The notes under the pieces were generated by a model. That model saw nothing but the letters and a program-made list of their open reading frames with translations, was not told the origin of the DNA and ran no database searches. 31,012 bases of DNA from JBHIKY01 sp042139015 (lineage in GTDB: Bacteria > Bacillota > Bacilli > Bacillales > Marinococcaceae): NCBI RefSeq assembly GCF_042139015.1, contig NZ_JBHIKY010000033.1:1-31012 (forward strand), in the 5' to 3' direction. Made by a program: the position numbers and the translations under genes. Every line of letters starts with the position of its first letter. Within the stretch, counting starts at the first letter, position 1. Shown here piece by piece: positions 1-8,210 of this stretch.

Positions 1-59
1 TAGAGGAATAAAAGGGTCCTTTTTTGAACTTCCGTTTTTGTTGGAGATAAAATGCAGGT

Positions 60-172
60 TTTTCAGCAGCCTCGCTGCTCTTCCCACTGGAGTCTTCGGA
101 CTTGTCCCCTGCTATCTTCTATTTAGGATACTACTTTTTCTATAAAAAGGGGCTTTTGCTACAGCCCCTTTT
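60..172. repeat. Degenerate copy of a dispersed repeat with terminal GGGGC/GCCCC hairpin
   Basis: This stretch shares the 16-mer GGACTTGTCCCCTGCT (98-113) with the repeat at 20485-20565. It also ends the same way, in a stem of AAAAAGGGGC (near 143-153) against ACAGCCCC (161-168). Between the two blocks it has diverged. A small GCAGC/GCTGC hairpin lies just upstream (66-78). The other two copies in the window are nearly identical to each other, so this one looks like an older relic. The AAGGGGC/GCCCCTTTT hairpin could also act as a terminator. I infer the end of an insertion sequence or a MITE, but no transposase is present. Confidence 0.55.
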
Positions 173-209
173 ATACGAGGTAATATTGGTTTTAATAAAA
201 ATTTAATTA

Positions 210-485
210 TTAACTAAATATCATCGGAAACATACTTTTTAAAGGAGAGTAAAAAATTATAATAAGTATCACTAGAACTGATAATAATAGCAAACTACAA
301 AGTACTATTTTTCGTCCTAATTCACTTTTATGGTATAAATAAACACATAGGAAAAAATAAGCTAATACAATAATAATAATAAATAACATACCTGATGTAA
401 CGTCTTCCTGACTGTAATGGTCACTACGATTAAAAAATTGAAATACCCATGCAAAAATTAAGAAAATACCATATATATATAACAT
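210..485 (-). CDS. Small three-helix membrane protein, unknown function
   Basis: The 91-residue product is almost all hydrophobic, with three likely membrane segments at about residues 2-17, 32-51 and 60-80. Short charged loops (NRSDHYSQED; YHKSELGRK) separate them. An AAGGA lies about 14 bases before the ATG, which is a weak ribosome binding site. No family is recognised. It stands alone between a repeat relic and a decayed stretch, so it may be a leftover. The even spacing of helices and charged loops argues that it is, or recently was, a real protein. Confidence 0.45.
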   Translation of the reverse strand: MLYIYGIFLIFAWVFQFFNRSDHYSQEDVTSGMLFIIIIVLAYFFLCVYLYHKSELGRKIVLCSLLLLSVLVILIIIFYSPLKSMFPMIFS

Positions 486-590
486 TTCTCAATTGTTTTT
501 TTCCTTTTTGATATTCCACACCTATTTTCACTACATACTGTATCAAAAATCTTTACTATAAAACATAAAAGTCATAATAAAATCTACTGA

Positions 591-731
591 TTAAGTGATT
601 ATGCAAGAATTCCTAATAAAAATCCGATCGATGGTCTAATAAAGGCCGTCATTCATTTTATCCCTGAGATTGTAGGATATGGTGTCGGACGAGCCTCTAT
701 TCCACTTATTGAGCATGTGGTTATATAATGA
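591..731 (+). pseudogene. Start-less gene fragment, about 45 codons
   Basis: An open frame with no usable start runs from a stop codon at 588-590 to a TAA at about 729. Its translation contains NPIDGLIKAVIHFIPEIVGY, then a GVGR turn and a hydrophobic end. This is protein-like amphipathic sequence rather than random AT-rich translation. The rest of the 486-1027 gap shows no gene. I read the fragment as the 3' end of a small membrane-associated protein gene that has lost its 5' part. The family is unknown. Confidence 0.3.
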
Positions 732-1027
732 GGACAGCTGGATGTATAATAAATATTTCGAATACGCTATTGAACAAGTTTCCCTTTTTCTTTTACTTTT
801 TATATTTCTACTGCCATCCTTACCTATAGATACTTCTTGTCAAGAAGGAAGAATTTAGTTTTTTAGATTTTTTAAAATGAATTCCTTTTGCATAGCTAAA
901 CCTTCAAGCTATTATCAGTTTGGTAAAGGACGTATTATTTGATTTAATAGGAACGAATGTTTGTGACAGGGTCGGACTAATCGTTGAAAACAGAATTTAT
1001 AAAAAAAGGTGAGGAGGGAGGGGGCCA

Positions 1028-2602
1028 TTGTTAATAAGAAAGTTTAAAATGCGCACGATTATCCTTTGTCTCGTTTGCATTGTGGTGCTTCTTTCCTTGT
1101 TATTCACAGACCTCTTAGTGAGTAAATCCATTAACGATAATAGTATACGGAACGAAGAAGAAAAGACTCTTATGGTTGCAAGGCTTGTCGCAGAATCAGA
1201 GGTTGTTCAAAATGGACTAGAAGAAGGTAAGGCAAAAGACATTCAGCAGTATGCAAATGGTGTTCGTGAAAATACCGGCTTGCTTTTTGTTGTTGTGTTG
1301 GATATGGAAGGGATTCGCTATTCTCATTCGAATCCTGAGTTAATTGGCCAACCATTTCAAGGTGGAGATGAAGATCGTGTATTCGAACAAAAAGAGTATA
1401 GCTCCATTTCAGAAGGCACGCTGACCACTTCGCTGCGTTCGTTTACACCTGTTATGAATGAAAGGAATAAACAAATCGGAGCAGTAGCCGTTGGAATTTC
1501 TCTAGAACACGTGGAACAAATCATTAATCAAAACCATAAAAATATTATTGTTGGTTCTCTTCTGGGACTACTCGTAGGATTGATCGGTGCGATATTGATC
1601 GTTCATTACATAAAGAAAACGTTATATGGACTAGAGCCTCCTGAGATTGCAAAAATACTAGGAGAAAGAAATGCGATGCTTCAATCCGTCCATGAAGGGG
1701 TCATCGCGGTCGATCGAGATGGACGGATCTCGCTTGTCAATAAATCAGCTCATAAATTATTAAAAAAAGCTGGCCTGCCAGCTGAATCGATTGGAATGGA
1801 TGTAGAAACATACTTACCAATGGCCGATCTCGATCATGTTTTGGAGACAGGAGAATCGAAGCTTGGGGCGGAAATTTCCATTAATGAAACCACTTTATTA
1901 ATTAACAATGTCCCATTGATTGTAGATGATCAAGTCATTGGTGCCATTTCATCGCTCAGGGATAAGACGGAAGTAAAAGAACTTGCCCAACAGTTAACTG
2001 GAGTAAAACTATATGTAGATGCTCTTCGTTCCCAATCACATGAGGTGAAAAATAACCTTCATGTCATACTAGGCATGGTACGAAACGGTGACTATGAGCA
2101 ATTAAAAACATTTATCCTTCAATTGGTCAATCATAAGAATCATGAAATTGGACAATTAACAGATATTCAAGACGCGGTGTTATCGGGTTTTTTGTTAGGA
2201 AAATTAAGTTATGCAAGAGAAAGTGGTGTAAATTTAACAATCAAAACGGAAAATGTCATTCCGAAAAGTCCGTTGGCGGACGTGACTCATGAAATCATCA
2301 CCATTTTGGGAAACTTAATTAATAATTCGATTGAAGCGGTTGAGGATTGTCCATTCAAAAAAGTCGATGTCATGCTCTCTCTTAAGGATCATCGTTTAAA
2401 AATCGAAGTAAAAGATACAGGTCGAGGAATAGCAACCGATGATATCGAGGAAATATTTGAAAAAGGGTTTTCAACCAAAGGTGAAGGACGAGGCTATGGT
2501 TTATATTTAGTCAAAGCAAGCATTGATGAACTTGAAGGAAACTTAACGATTGATACTTTTATTGACGGTATGACCTTAACAGTAGAAATTCCATATTGGT
2601 AG
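1028..2602 (+). CDS. malK: CitA/DcuS-family sensor histidine kinase, MalK-like
   Basis: Membrane sensor kinase of 524 residues. A TTG start follows a strong GAGGAGGGAGGGGG site. TM1 spans about residues 9-30, then an extracellular PAS-like (sCache) sensor to about 172, TM2 at about 174-196, and a cytoplasmic PAS domain at about 210-320. The phospho-acceptor is His338 in SQSHEVKNNLHVILGM. The N box (NLINNSIEAV), G1 (DTGRGIA) and G2 (GRGYGLYL) follow. In this family the external domain binds di- or tricarboxylates. The response-regulator gene starts 13 bases downstream and a MaeN-type transporter follows, the order known for yufL-yufM-yufR (malK-malR-maeN) in Bacillus subtilis. I infer that it senses malate; citrate or fumarate cannot be excluded. 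Confidence 0.85.
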   Translation: MLIRKFKMRTIILCLVCIVVLLSLLFTDLLVSKSINDNSIRNEEEKTLMVARLVAESEVVQNGLEEGKAKDIQQYANGVRENTGLLFVVVLDMEGIRYSHSNPELIGQPFQGGDEDRVFEQKEYSSISEGTLTTSLRSFTPVMNERNKQIGAVAVGISLEHVEQIINQNHKNIIVGSLLGLLVGLIGAILIVHYIKKTLYGLEPPEIAKILGERNAMLQSVHEGVIAVDRDGRISLVNKSAHKLLKKAGLPAESIGMDVETYLPMADLDHVLETGESKLGAEISINETTLLINNVPLIVDDQVIGAISSLRDKTEVKELAQQLTGVKLYVDALRSQSHEVKNNLHVILGMVRNGDYEQLKTFILQLVNHKNHEIGQLTDIQDAVLSGFLLGKLSYARESGVNLTIKTENVIPKSPLADVTHEIITILGNLINNSIEAVEDCPFKKVDVMLSLKDHRLKIEVKDTGRGIATDDIEEIFEKGFSTKGEGRGYGLYLVKASIDELEGNLTIDTFIDGMTLTVEIPYW

Positions 2603-2614
2603 AGGAGAATTGAA

Positions 2615-3322
2615 GTGATTAAGGTATTAATTTTAGAAGATGATCCAATGGTAGCTGTTCTTAATAAGCAGTATTTAAAAGAAGTGGAAGGATTTGAATT
2701 AGCAGCTACGGCAAATTCGTTTCATGGAGCTTTGGAAGTAATTAAAACAGAGGACATTGATTTACTCTTATTAGATATTTTCATGGCAGGAAAAGACGGT
2801 CTAGAATTGTTGCAGCATATTAGAAAGAAAAATGAATGGAAGGTTGATGTCATCCTTGTTACAGCAGCAGATGATGTCGATTCGATTCAAACTGCACTAA
2901 GATACGGGGCAATTGATTATATTATTAAACCGTTTGAATTTGAACGGTTTAACCAAGCATTAACCACTTATAAGGAAAAATATCATTGGCTTAAAAAACA
3001 AAATTCGTTTAAACAAGAAGAGCTAGATCAAAAAATTCTTTATCAAAACAAAAAAAAGCATACGTCATTACCCAAAGGATTAACAAGAAATACACTTCAA
3101 GTCATTGTTAATGCTATTCTTGAAAAAGGCGAGGAACCTTTTTCTACAGAGGAAATTGCTGAAAAAGTACAAATTTCACGTGTTTCTGTACGAAAGTATA
3201 TAAAGTTTCTAAAAGAAATCGGCCTTCTGGGGGAGCGAATGACGTATGGGTCCGTTGGCCGACCGGTATATTTATATGTAAACAAAGAGTTGACTAAATC
3301 AACATTACAACACTTTTTTTAA
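2615..3322 (+). CDS. malR: CitB/DctR-family response regulator, MalR-like
   Basis: Response regulator of 235 residues, starting at GTG after AGAGGAGAA and 12 bases past the kinase stop, so the two are co-transcribed and probably coupled. The receiver domain (about 1-120) has acidic pocket Glu8-Asp9-Asp10, phospho-acceptor Asp54 in LLLLDIFMAGKDG, and the conserved Lys in IIKPFEFERF. A linker leads to a C-terminal winged helix-turn-helix (about 155-230) ending in the GRPVYLY signature of the CitT/DcuR/MalR group. When phosphorylated it should activate the adjacent transporter gene. A terminator follows the stop codon directly, so maeN has its own promoter. Confidence 0.87.
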   Translation: MIKVLILEDDPMVAVLNKQYLKEVEGFELAATANSFHGALEVIKTEDIDLLLLDIFMAGKDGLELLQHIRKKNEWKVDVILVTAADDVDSIQTALRYGAIDYIIKPFEFERFNQALTTYKEKYHWLKKQNSFKQEELDQKILYQNKKKHTSLPKGLTRNTLQVIVNAILEKGEEPFSTEEIAEKVQISRVSVRKYIKFLKEIGLLGERMTYGSVGRPVYLYVNKELTKSTLQHFF

Positions 3323-3345
3323 GCAGCCAATGGCTGCTTTTTTTA
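3322..3345 (+). terminator. Intrinsic terminator after malKR
   Basis: AGCAGCC-AAT-GGCTGCT is a perfect 7-bp stem with a tight loop, followed by seven T residues. It overlaps the last base of the response-regulator stop codon and separates the malKR transcript from maeN. Confidence 0.88.
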
Positions 3346-3419
3346 ATTACAAAATGTTTGTTAATTTTCATAATCTGTCGTAAATTGTTTGAATTTATTA
3401 AAATGAAAAGCAGTCATGT

Positions 3420-3433
3420 TGAAAGCGATTTCA
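3420..3433 (+). promoter_or_regulatory. cre site (CcpA) upstream of maeN
   Basis: TGAAAGCGATTTCA fits the consensus TGWAANCGNTNWCA at every position. It lies about 100 bases before the maeN start, in the 180-base gap that must hold the maeN promoter. It indicates carbon catabolite repression of the malate transporter, in addition to activation by the two-component system. Confidence 0.75.
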
Positions 3434-3532
3434 AAAAGAGTGATTGAAAGTAGAGAGAAATAAAGAAGAAATTTTATGCCTACCCTTGGAGGTAGAACTT
3501 TTAACTGATTTATTGGAAGGGAAGTGAGGAAC

Positions 3533-4864
3533 ATGGAACGAACAGCAAGAAAACTTGAGAAACAAGAGTCTCTACATGAACAATCAAACTTATACGACCT
3601 CAATCAAAAGAAGCAAGTGAAAATTATGGGGCTTCCCATTCTTTGGTTTGGAATCTTTTTATCCATAACCATTGTGACCATTTATACTGGAAACCTACCG
3701 ACTGGAATGATAGGTAGCTTACTCGTCATGGTTATTTTCGGTGAAGCCCTGGGTTGGATCGGTGACCGACTACCCATTGTTAAATCATTTTTGGGTGGAG
3801 GAGCAATTGTCACGATTTTTGGATCAGCTTACATGGTGTATAGTGGTGTGCTGCCAGAGAGCGTATCGACTGGTGTAGAGGAATTCATGACAACAGGTGG
3901 TTTCTTGAATTTCTATATTGCTGCTTTAATTACAGGTAGTATTTTAGGAATGAACTCAAAAGCACTAGTGAAAATTGGTGGTCGTTACTTTGTTGCGATT
4001 TTTGGAGCTGTTTTTGGAGCCATGGCGATCGTTGCACTCGTAGGGTTACTTATTGGCTTTTCTGTCCAAGATGCAATGTTAGTCATTGCCCTGCCAATCC
4101 TTGGTGGTGGAATGGGAGCAGGAGCCATTCCAATGGCGCAAGTGTATTCTGAATTTTTAGGGAACCCACCGAGTTATTATATTTCTATTCTTGTTCCTGC
4201 TCTAGCACTTGGAAATGTTTTTGCTATTGTTTTTGCAAGTCTTTTGAATAATCTGGGGAATAAATTTCCTTCCTTAACAGGGAATGGTCAGCTCATATCA
4301 GGGTTTGAATTAGAAGAACAAAAGTCTGAGTATGATATCTCGAAGATGGGAATTGGATTACTAGCTGCTTTACTATTCTTTGCATGCGGTCACTTATTAG
4401 GTGCTATCATTCCACTGCATCCGTATGCTTTAATGATCATCCTAGTAGCCATTGCTAAGATTGCAGACCTTATTCCTGCAAATGTAGTAGAGGGGGCAAG
4501 CCAGTGGTATCAATTTGTGGCAAAAACATGGACACTAGCTTTATTATTTGGAATTGGTGTGGCGTATACAAACTTAAATGATGTACTTGCTGCTCTAAGT
4601 TTACAATACGTATTACTCGTTGCAGGTGTAATATTTGGGGCTGTCTTAGGTGCAGCACTATTAGGGAGACTCGTTGGCTTTTATCCCGTTGAATCTGCGA
4701 TTAGTGCAGGCTTATGTATGGCCAACATGGGTGGAACAGGCGATGTTGCGGTATTATCAGCATCAAAACGTATGCAGCTCATGCCATTTGCACAAATTGC
4801 TTCAAGACTTGGAGGAGCCTTGATTTTATTGTTAGCAGGTTTAATTATACCATTATTTGTATAA
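3533..4864 (+). CDS. maeN: 2-hydroxycarboxylate:Na+ symporter (MaeN type)
   Basis: Polytopic membrane protein of 443 residues from the ATG at 3533; a GTG at 3524 would add three residues, and a GGAAGGGAAGTGAGG purine run precedes both. About eleven hydrophobic segments are seen. The two re-entrant loop signatures of the 2HCT family are present: GGGMGAGAIPM in the first half and ANMGGTGDVAVL in the second. Members move citrate or malate with Na+ or H+, or exchange it for lactate. Its position after a MalK/MalR pair favours Na+-malate uptake. CimH or CitS-like specificity is the main alternative. It stands alone behind a promoter region with a perfect cre site. Confidence 0.87.
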   Translation: MERTARKLEKQESLHEQSNLYDLNQKKQVKIMGLPILWFGIFLSITIVTIYTGNLPTGMIGSLLVMVIFGEALGWIGDRLPIVKSFLGGGAIVTIFGSAYMVYSGVLPESVSTGVEEFMTTGGFLNFYIAALITGSILGMNSKALVKIGGRYFVAIFGAVFGAMAIVALVGLLIGFSVQDAMLVIALPILGGGMGAGAIPMAQVYSEFLGNPPSYYISILVPALALGNVFAIVFASLLNNLGNKFPSLTGNGQLISGFELEEQKSEYDISKMGIGLLAALLFFACGHLLGAIIPLHPYALMIILVAIAKIADLIPANVVEGASQWYQFVAKTWTLALLFGIGVAYTNLNDVLAALSLQYVLLVAGVIFGAVLGAALLGRLVGFYPVESAISAGLCMANMGGTGDVAVLSASKRMQLMPFAQIASRLGGALILLLAGLIIPLFV

Positions 4865-5158
4865 TCATAAGTATAAAGAAGTGATTACTCTTTAATATAT
4901 ATTGTTATTCCATAACCTATAAAAAGTTATTAATCATATTCTTACAATGATTGAGAATTAGAAACTTATTAAGAACACTACTGAGATAGAAAAGATCCGG
5001 CAAAAAACAGATATTATGATTTTTCGTTTTTCTTTTATTGAGCATCTTGAAAAGCTATCTGGGGAGGTTCTTCAATAAAAGGGGCGCAATTCTGCAGTAA
5101 AGGATTGCGCTCATTCTTTGTGTAAAAGGCCAATTTAATGGAATAAGAACAGGACTTT
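4865..5158. other. Gene-free stretch with a GCGCAAT hairpin
   Basis: No credible gene is seen here. The main structure is an inverted repeat, GCGCAAT (5084-5090) against ATTGCGC (5104-5110), around a 13-base loop containing CTGCAG. There is no T run, so a terminator is unlikely. The block AAAGG-ATTGCGC and its mirror resemble dispersed intergenic palindromes of bacilli. That is inference, since only one copy is in the window. Confidence 0.4.
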
Positions 5159-5350
5159 TTACGAAAAAAAAAACTTATAATGAATGAACTGAGGGAGGAA
5201 ATTAAATGAGAAACCATACGCTAAAGGATTAAAATTTTGTGCAGGTGGATTTTGGATCAACTGAGAGAGCTGCCCTTGATTTTGTTCATATAAACGATAA
5301 CCTACAGCCCCTACCACTGTACCTGAAACGAATCCCATCATGTTTACCAT
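5159..5350 (-). CDS. Small protein with one glycine-rich membrane helix
   Basis: The start is set by a good site: CAGGAGG nine bases before ATG at 5350, giving 63 residues. The N terminus (MVNMMGFVSGTVVGAVGYRL) is a glycine-patterned helix, followed by a Gln/Asn-rich linker (YEQNQGQLSQLIQNPPAQNF) and an aromatic tail. No family is recognised. It begins 25 bases after the stop of another small leftward ORF, so the two may form an operon. Confidence 0.45.
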   Translation of the reverse strand: MVNMMGFVSGTVVGAVGYRLYEQNQGQLSQLIQNPPAQNFNPLAYGFSFNFLPQFIHYKFFFS

Positions 5351-5375
5351 AATATAAAACCTCCTGTAAGAATTT

Positions 5376-5588
5376 TTAATTTTGTAAAACCAATTTGTTT
5401 TTACTAGCTTCATTCAATAGCTCCAATACATTGACCGCCCATGTCACCATAACCACTTGCAGGATGTTTCCGGCTCCCATTGACAACATGCTGAGGATTC
5501 CTGTAATAACATCCGGATGCCTGAATTTGTTTTCCACGTGGGAGAGGAGTGTGTATGCAGTCGAGATAACTACAGCGTAATCAAGCAT
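5376..5588 (-). CDS. Small hydrophobic protein, unknown function
   Basis: From the ATG at 5588 the product has 70 residues, beginning MLDYAVVISTAYTLLSHVEN. Residues about 27-58 (VITGILSMLSMGAGNILQVV onward) form a hydrophobic segment. The frame extends to a TTG at 5618, but neither start has a convincing ribosome binding site. It precedes the glycine-helix protein on the same strand. It may be a genuine small gene or the 3' part of a larger broken one. Confidence 0.35.
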   Translation of the reverse strand: MLDYAVVISTAYTLLSHVENKFRHPDVITGILSMLSMGAGNILQVVMVTWAVNVLELLNEASKNKLVLQN

Positions 5589-5880
5589 GCTCGAGACTTT
5601 TCCAGGTGTATTGTTCAATTAGGCGATTAATATGAGAAAACCTGTGACTAAACTGCGACCATAATAAATGTAAAAGAGAGAACTAATCCAACAATTTTTT
5701 AACAGTAAAAACTCCTTCCAGTTGGTTAATAATCAATGAGCTTATCAACTTTTCATAAAACATACGAGCATATCGTACATTCAAATCTTTCATCTCAGAA
5801 AAAGGAAAATGTGCTTTTCTGTCATTTCAAATTTAATTAAAAGTGGAGTAAAATAAAAATTAATTGACAAATAAAGTAGG

Positions 5881-7473
5881 ATGGCGAATATGACAGGAAA
5901 ATGGAAACTATTTCACCGGTTGGGTGCAGGGGTGGCAATACTACTTCTGGCTGTGACAAGCATTTTAGCCGTATGTGCGTATATTATTTTTTCTGATTCG
6001 CTTGAAGATCAGATTGGGCAGAGCGCTTTGAATGTAGCGAAAAGCGTATCGGAAATGTCCGAAATTCGAGAAGCTTTTGAGGATGACGACCCCTCAGCGA
6101 CAATTCAGCCGCTCGCAGAGCGTCTTCGGGAAAGCACGGGAGCCCAGTTTATTGTGGTGGGTAATGAGAAAGAAATCCGCTATTCTCATCCGGAAGTTGA
6201 CAGAATCGGCGATAAGATGGTCGGCGGCGATAATGAGCGGGCGCTTGAGGAAGGGGAAAGCTATGTGTCGGAGGAAACAGGCTTTCTCGGCCCTTCCATA
6301 CGTGGCAAAACCCCCATTTATAATGATGAGGGAGGGATTATTGGCGTAGTCAGCGTTGGTTTTCTTAAACAAAACGTGAATGGCATTATAGCTGATAACA
6401 GCACGGGCATATGGATAGCGTTCCTTCTGCTCGTTCTTCTTGGCATGGCTGGGGCCTATGTGATAGCCCGACGGATCAAAATGAGCTTGTTTGATTTGGA
6501 GCCGGAGGAGATCGCCCAGCTGTATGTGCAGAAAGAGGGGGTTTTACAGGCAACCCACGAAAGCATCATTGCTTTTGATGTGGATGGTAATGTAACGTTT
6601 ATGAACAAGAACGCTGAAAAAAGTGCCTTACGTGAAAAAGACACGGATCACTTTATCCAAAAACTTATCCCGAATGATAAGTTACGCACGGCTCTTCGTA
6701 AGGGTGAATCTTTTCATTTGTTGGAACGGCCTCTTGCTTCTGCGGACATGGTTCTGCATATGATTCCGATTATGTACAATGACAGGATAACTGGTGTTGT
6801 GGCTTCCTTTCATCCCAAAAATGAAGTGGACCGTTTAAATATGGAATTGTCGGAAATGAGAACTTACTCTGACACTTTACGTGCCCAGACGCACGAATTT
6901 TCCAATAAACTTTTCACTATCTCCGGCCTGCTCCAGATGAATAAAACGAAACAAGCTAAAGACTATATTCAACAGGAGACGAGAACCCAGCAGAACCGTA
7001 TCCAGTTTTTCGTTTCCAATGTGGCGGATTCTGCTGTGGCCGGCCTTTTACTCGGAAAGTATAATCAGGCATATGAAAAGAATATTCAATTTACGATCGA
7101 TCCGGACAGCAGCATTGCAGATCCTCTTTCTTCGTCAAACCAGCATGCAGTGCTGACGGCGATGGGGAACGTGCTCGATAATGCTTTTGAAGCCCTGCTT
7201 TCGTCAACAAAGATCGAAAAAGAGATCAACATTCATTTTACAGATGTGGGAGACCATTTGGTTATTGAGGTTGATGATAATGGACCGGGAATCCCTGAAC
7301 AGCAAATAGACAGCATGTTCAGCCAAAGGTGGACGACCAAGTCGGAGAAAGGGCACGGGTATGGTCTTATGAATGTAAAAGAAGCACTTGACCGTGTACA
7401 TGGATCTATCTATTTTGAAGAAAGTGAATTGGGAGGCACTTGCGTTATTTTAAGTGTGCCGAAAAAATCATAG
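5881..7473 (+). CDS. citS: CitA-family sensor histidine kinase, CitS-like
   Basis: Membrane sensor kinase of 530 residues. The ATG at 5881 or the one at 5890 could be the start; both have only a weak GTAGG upstream. TM1 lies at about residues 13-34, an extracellular PAS-like ligand domain runs to about 172, TM2 at about 176-196, then a cytoplasmic PAS. His338 lies in RAQTHEFSNKLFTISGLLQM. The N box (NVLDNAFEAL), G1 (DDNGPGIP) and G2 (GHGYGLMNV) follow. It resembles the kinase at 1028 in layout but is visibly GC-richer and clearly diverged. A response regulator starts ten bases later and a CitMHS transporter faces it, so citrate is the likely signal. Confidence 0.84.
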   Translation: MANMTGKWKLFHRLGAGVAILLLAVTSILAVCAYIIFSDSLEDQIGQSALNVAKSVSEMSEIREAFEDDDPSATIQPLAERLRESTGAQFIVVGNEKEIRYSHPEVDRIGDKMVGGDNERALEEGESYVSEETGFLGPSIRGKTPIYNDEGGIIGVVSVGFLKQNVNGIIADNSTGIWIAFLLLVLLGMAGAYVIARRIKMSLFDLEPEEIAQLYVQKEGVLQATHESIIAFDVDGNVTFMNKNAEKSALREKDTDHFIQKLIPNDKLRTALRKGESFHLLERPLASADMVLHMIPIMYNDRITGVVASFHPKNEVDRLNMELSEMRTYSDTLRAQTHEFSNKLFTISGLLQMNKTKQAKDYIQQETRTQQNRIQFFVSNVADSAVAGLLLGKYNQAYEKNIQFTIDPDSSIADPLSSSNQHAVLTAMGNVLDNAFEALLSSTKIEKEINIHFTDVGDHLVIEVDDNGPGIPEQQIDSMFSQRWTTKSEKGHGYGLMNVKEALDRVHGSIYFEESELGGTCVILSVPKKS

Positions 7474-7483
7474 GAGGAAGTAA

Positions 7484-8170
7484 ATGGAGCATTTTGATGT
7501 TTTGATTGTGGAGGATGACTTTCGTATTGCAGATCTTATTGCTGCCAGGGTGGATCAATCGGAGACCTTTCAAACGGTGAAAAAAACCAAGACCGGGGAA
7601 GAGACGCTTCGTTATTTGCGTGAAGCCAGTGCTTCCCCGGCAGTAATTCTATTGGATGTGTACATACCGGACGTTGCAGGGCTTGAACTGCTTTGGTCTT
7701 TAAAGAATTCTCCGGCCCGTGACTCGGAAATAATCATGATTACCGCAGCTACGGAAACAGAAACTATCCGGGAGGCACTTCTTGCTGGAATCTTTGATTA
7801 CATTATCAAACCAATTGATTTTGAAAGGCTGGATCAATCCCTTCGTCAGATAAGGCAAAAACGAATGTTTCTGCACGAACGCAGCCACATGAATCAGCAG
7901 GCGATTGATGCCGTGGTTCATAAAGAAAGTGAGAGCAGCGCAGAGGAATTGCCTAAAGGCATAGATTCCTACACGTTAAAACGTCTTAAATCTGTTTTTG
8001 CGGCCGAAACCGAGTCTTTATCGGCTTTTACTGCTGCTCGGTACGCGGGTGTCAGCCGCCCGACTGCCAGAAGGTACCTGGAATATTTAGCAGGTACCGG
8101 TTATTTGGAAGTTTCTTCTAACTATGGCGGAGAGCCGGGGAGACCCAAACGTTTATATTATAAAAAATAA
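7484..8170 (+). CDS. citT: CitB/DctR-family response regulator, CitT-like
   Basis: Response regulator of 228 residues with a strong AGGAGG before its ATG. Receiver residues are Glu10-Asp11-Asp12, phospho-acceptor Asp58 in ILLDVYIPDVAG, and Lys in IIKPIDFERL. The C-terminal winged helix (about 150-226) ends in GGEPGRPKRLYYKK, the hallmark of the CitT/DcuR/MalR group. It is co-transcribed with the kinase and probably activates the convergent citrate transporter at 8211-9542. Confidence 0.85.
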   Translation: MEHFDVLIVEDDFRIADLIAARVDQSETFQTVKKTKTGEETLRYLREASASPAVILLDVYIPDVAGLELLWSLKNSPARDSEIIMITAATETETIREALLAGIFDYIIKPIDFERLDQSLRQIRQKRMFLHERSHMNQQAIDAVVHKESESSAEELPKGIDSYTLKRLKSVFAAETESLSAFTAARYAGVSRPTARRYLEYLAGTGYLEVSSNYGGEPGRPKRLYYKK

Positions 8171-8205
8171 GCAAGCCGGCTGTGTGCGATTGCCGACTTG
8201 CTTTT
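8169..8205. terminator. Bidirectional terminator between citT and citM
   Basis: AGCAAGCCGGC pairs with GCCGACTTGCT with one mismatch across an 11-base loop. TTTT follows on the right and an A-rich run lies on the left. It fills the 40-base space between two convergent genes, so it probably ends both transcripts. Confidence 0.8.
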
Positions 8206-8210
8206 CTCAT

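Noticed and set aside
5864..5869. TTGACA just before citS as a -35 box
   Set aside because: It lies only 12 bases from the start codon, so a -10 would fall inside the gene; no matching -10 is seen.
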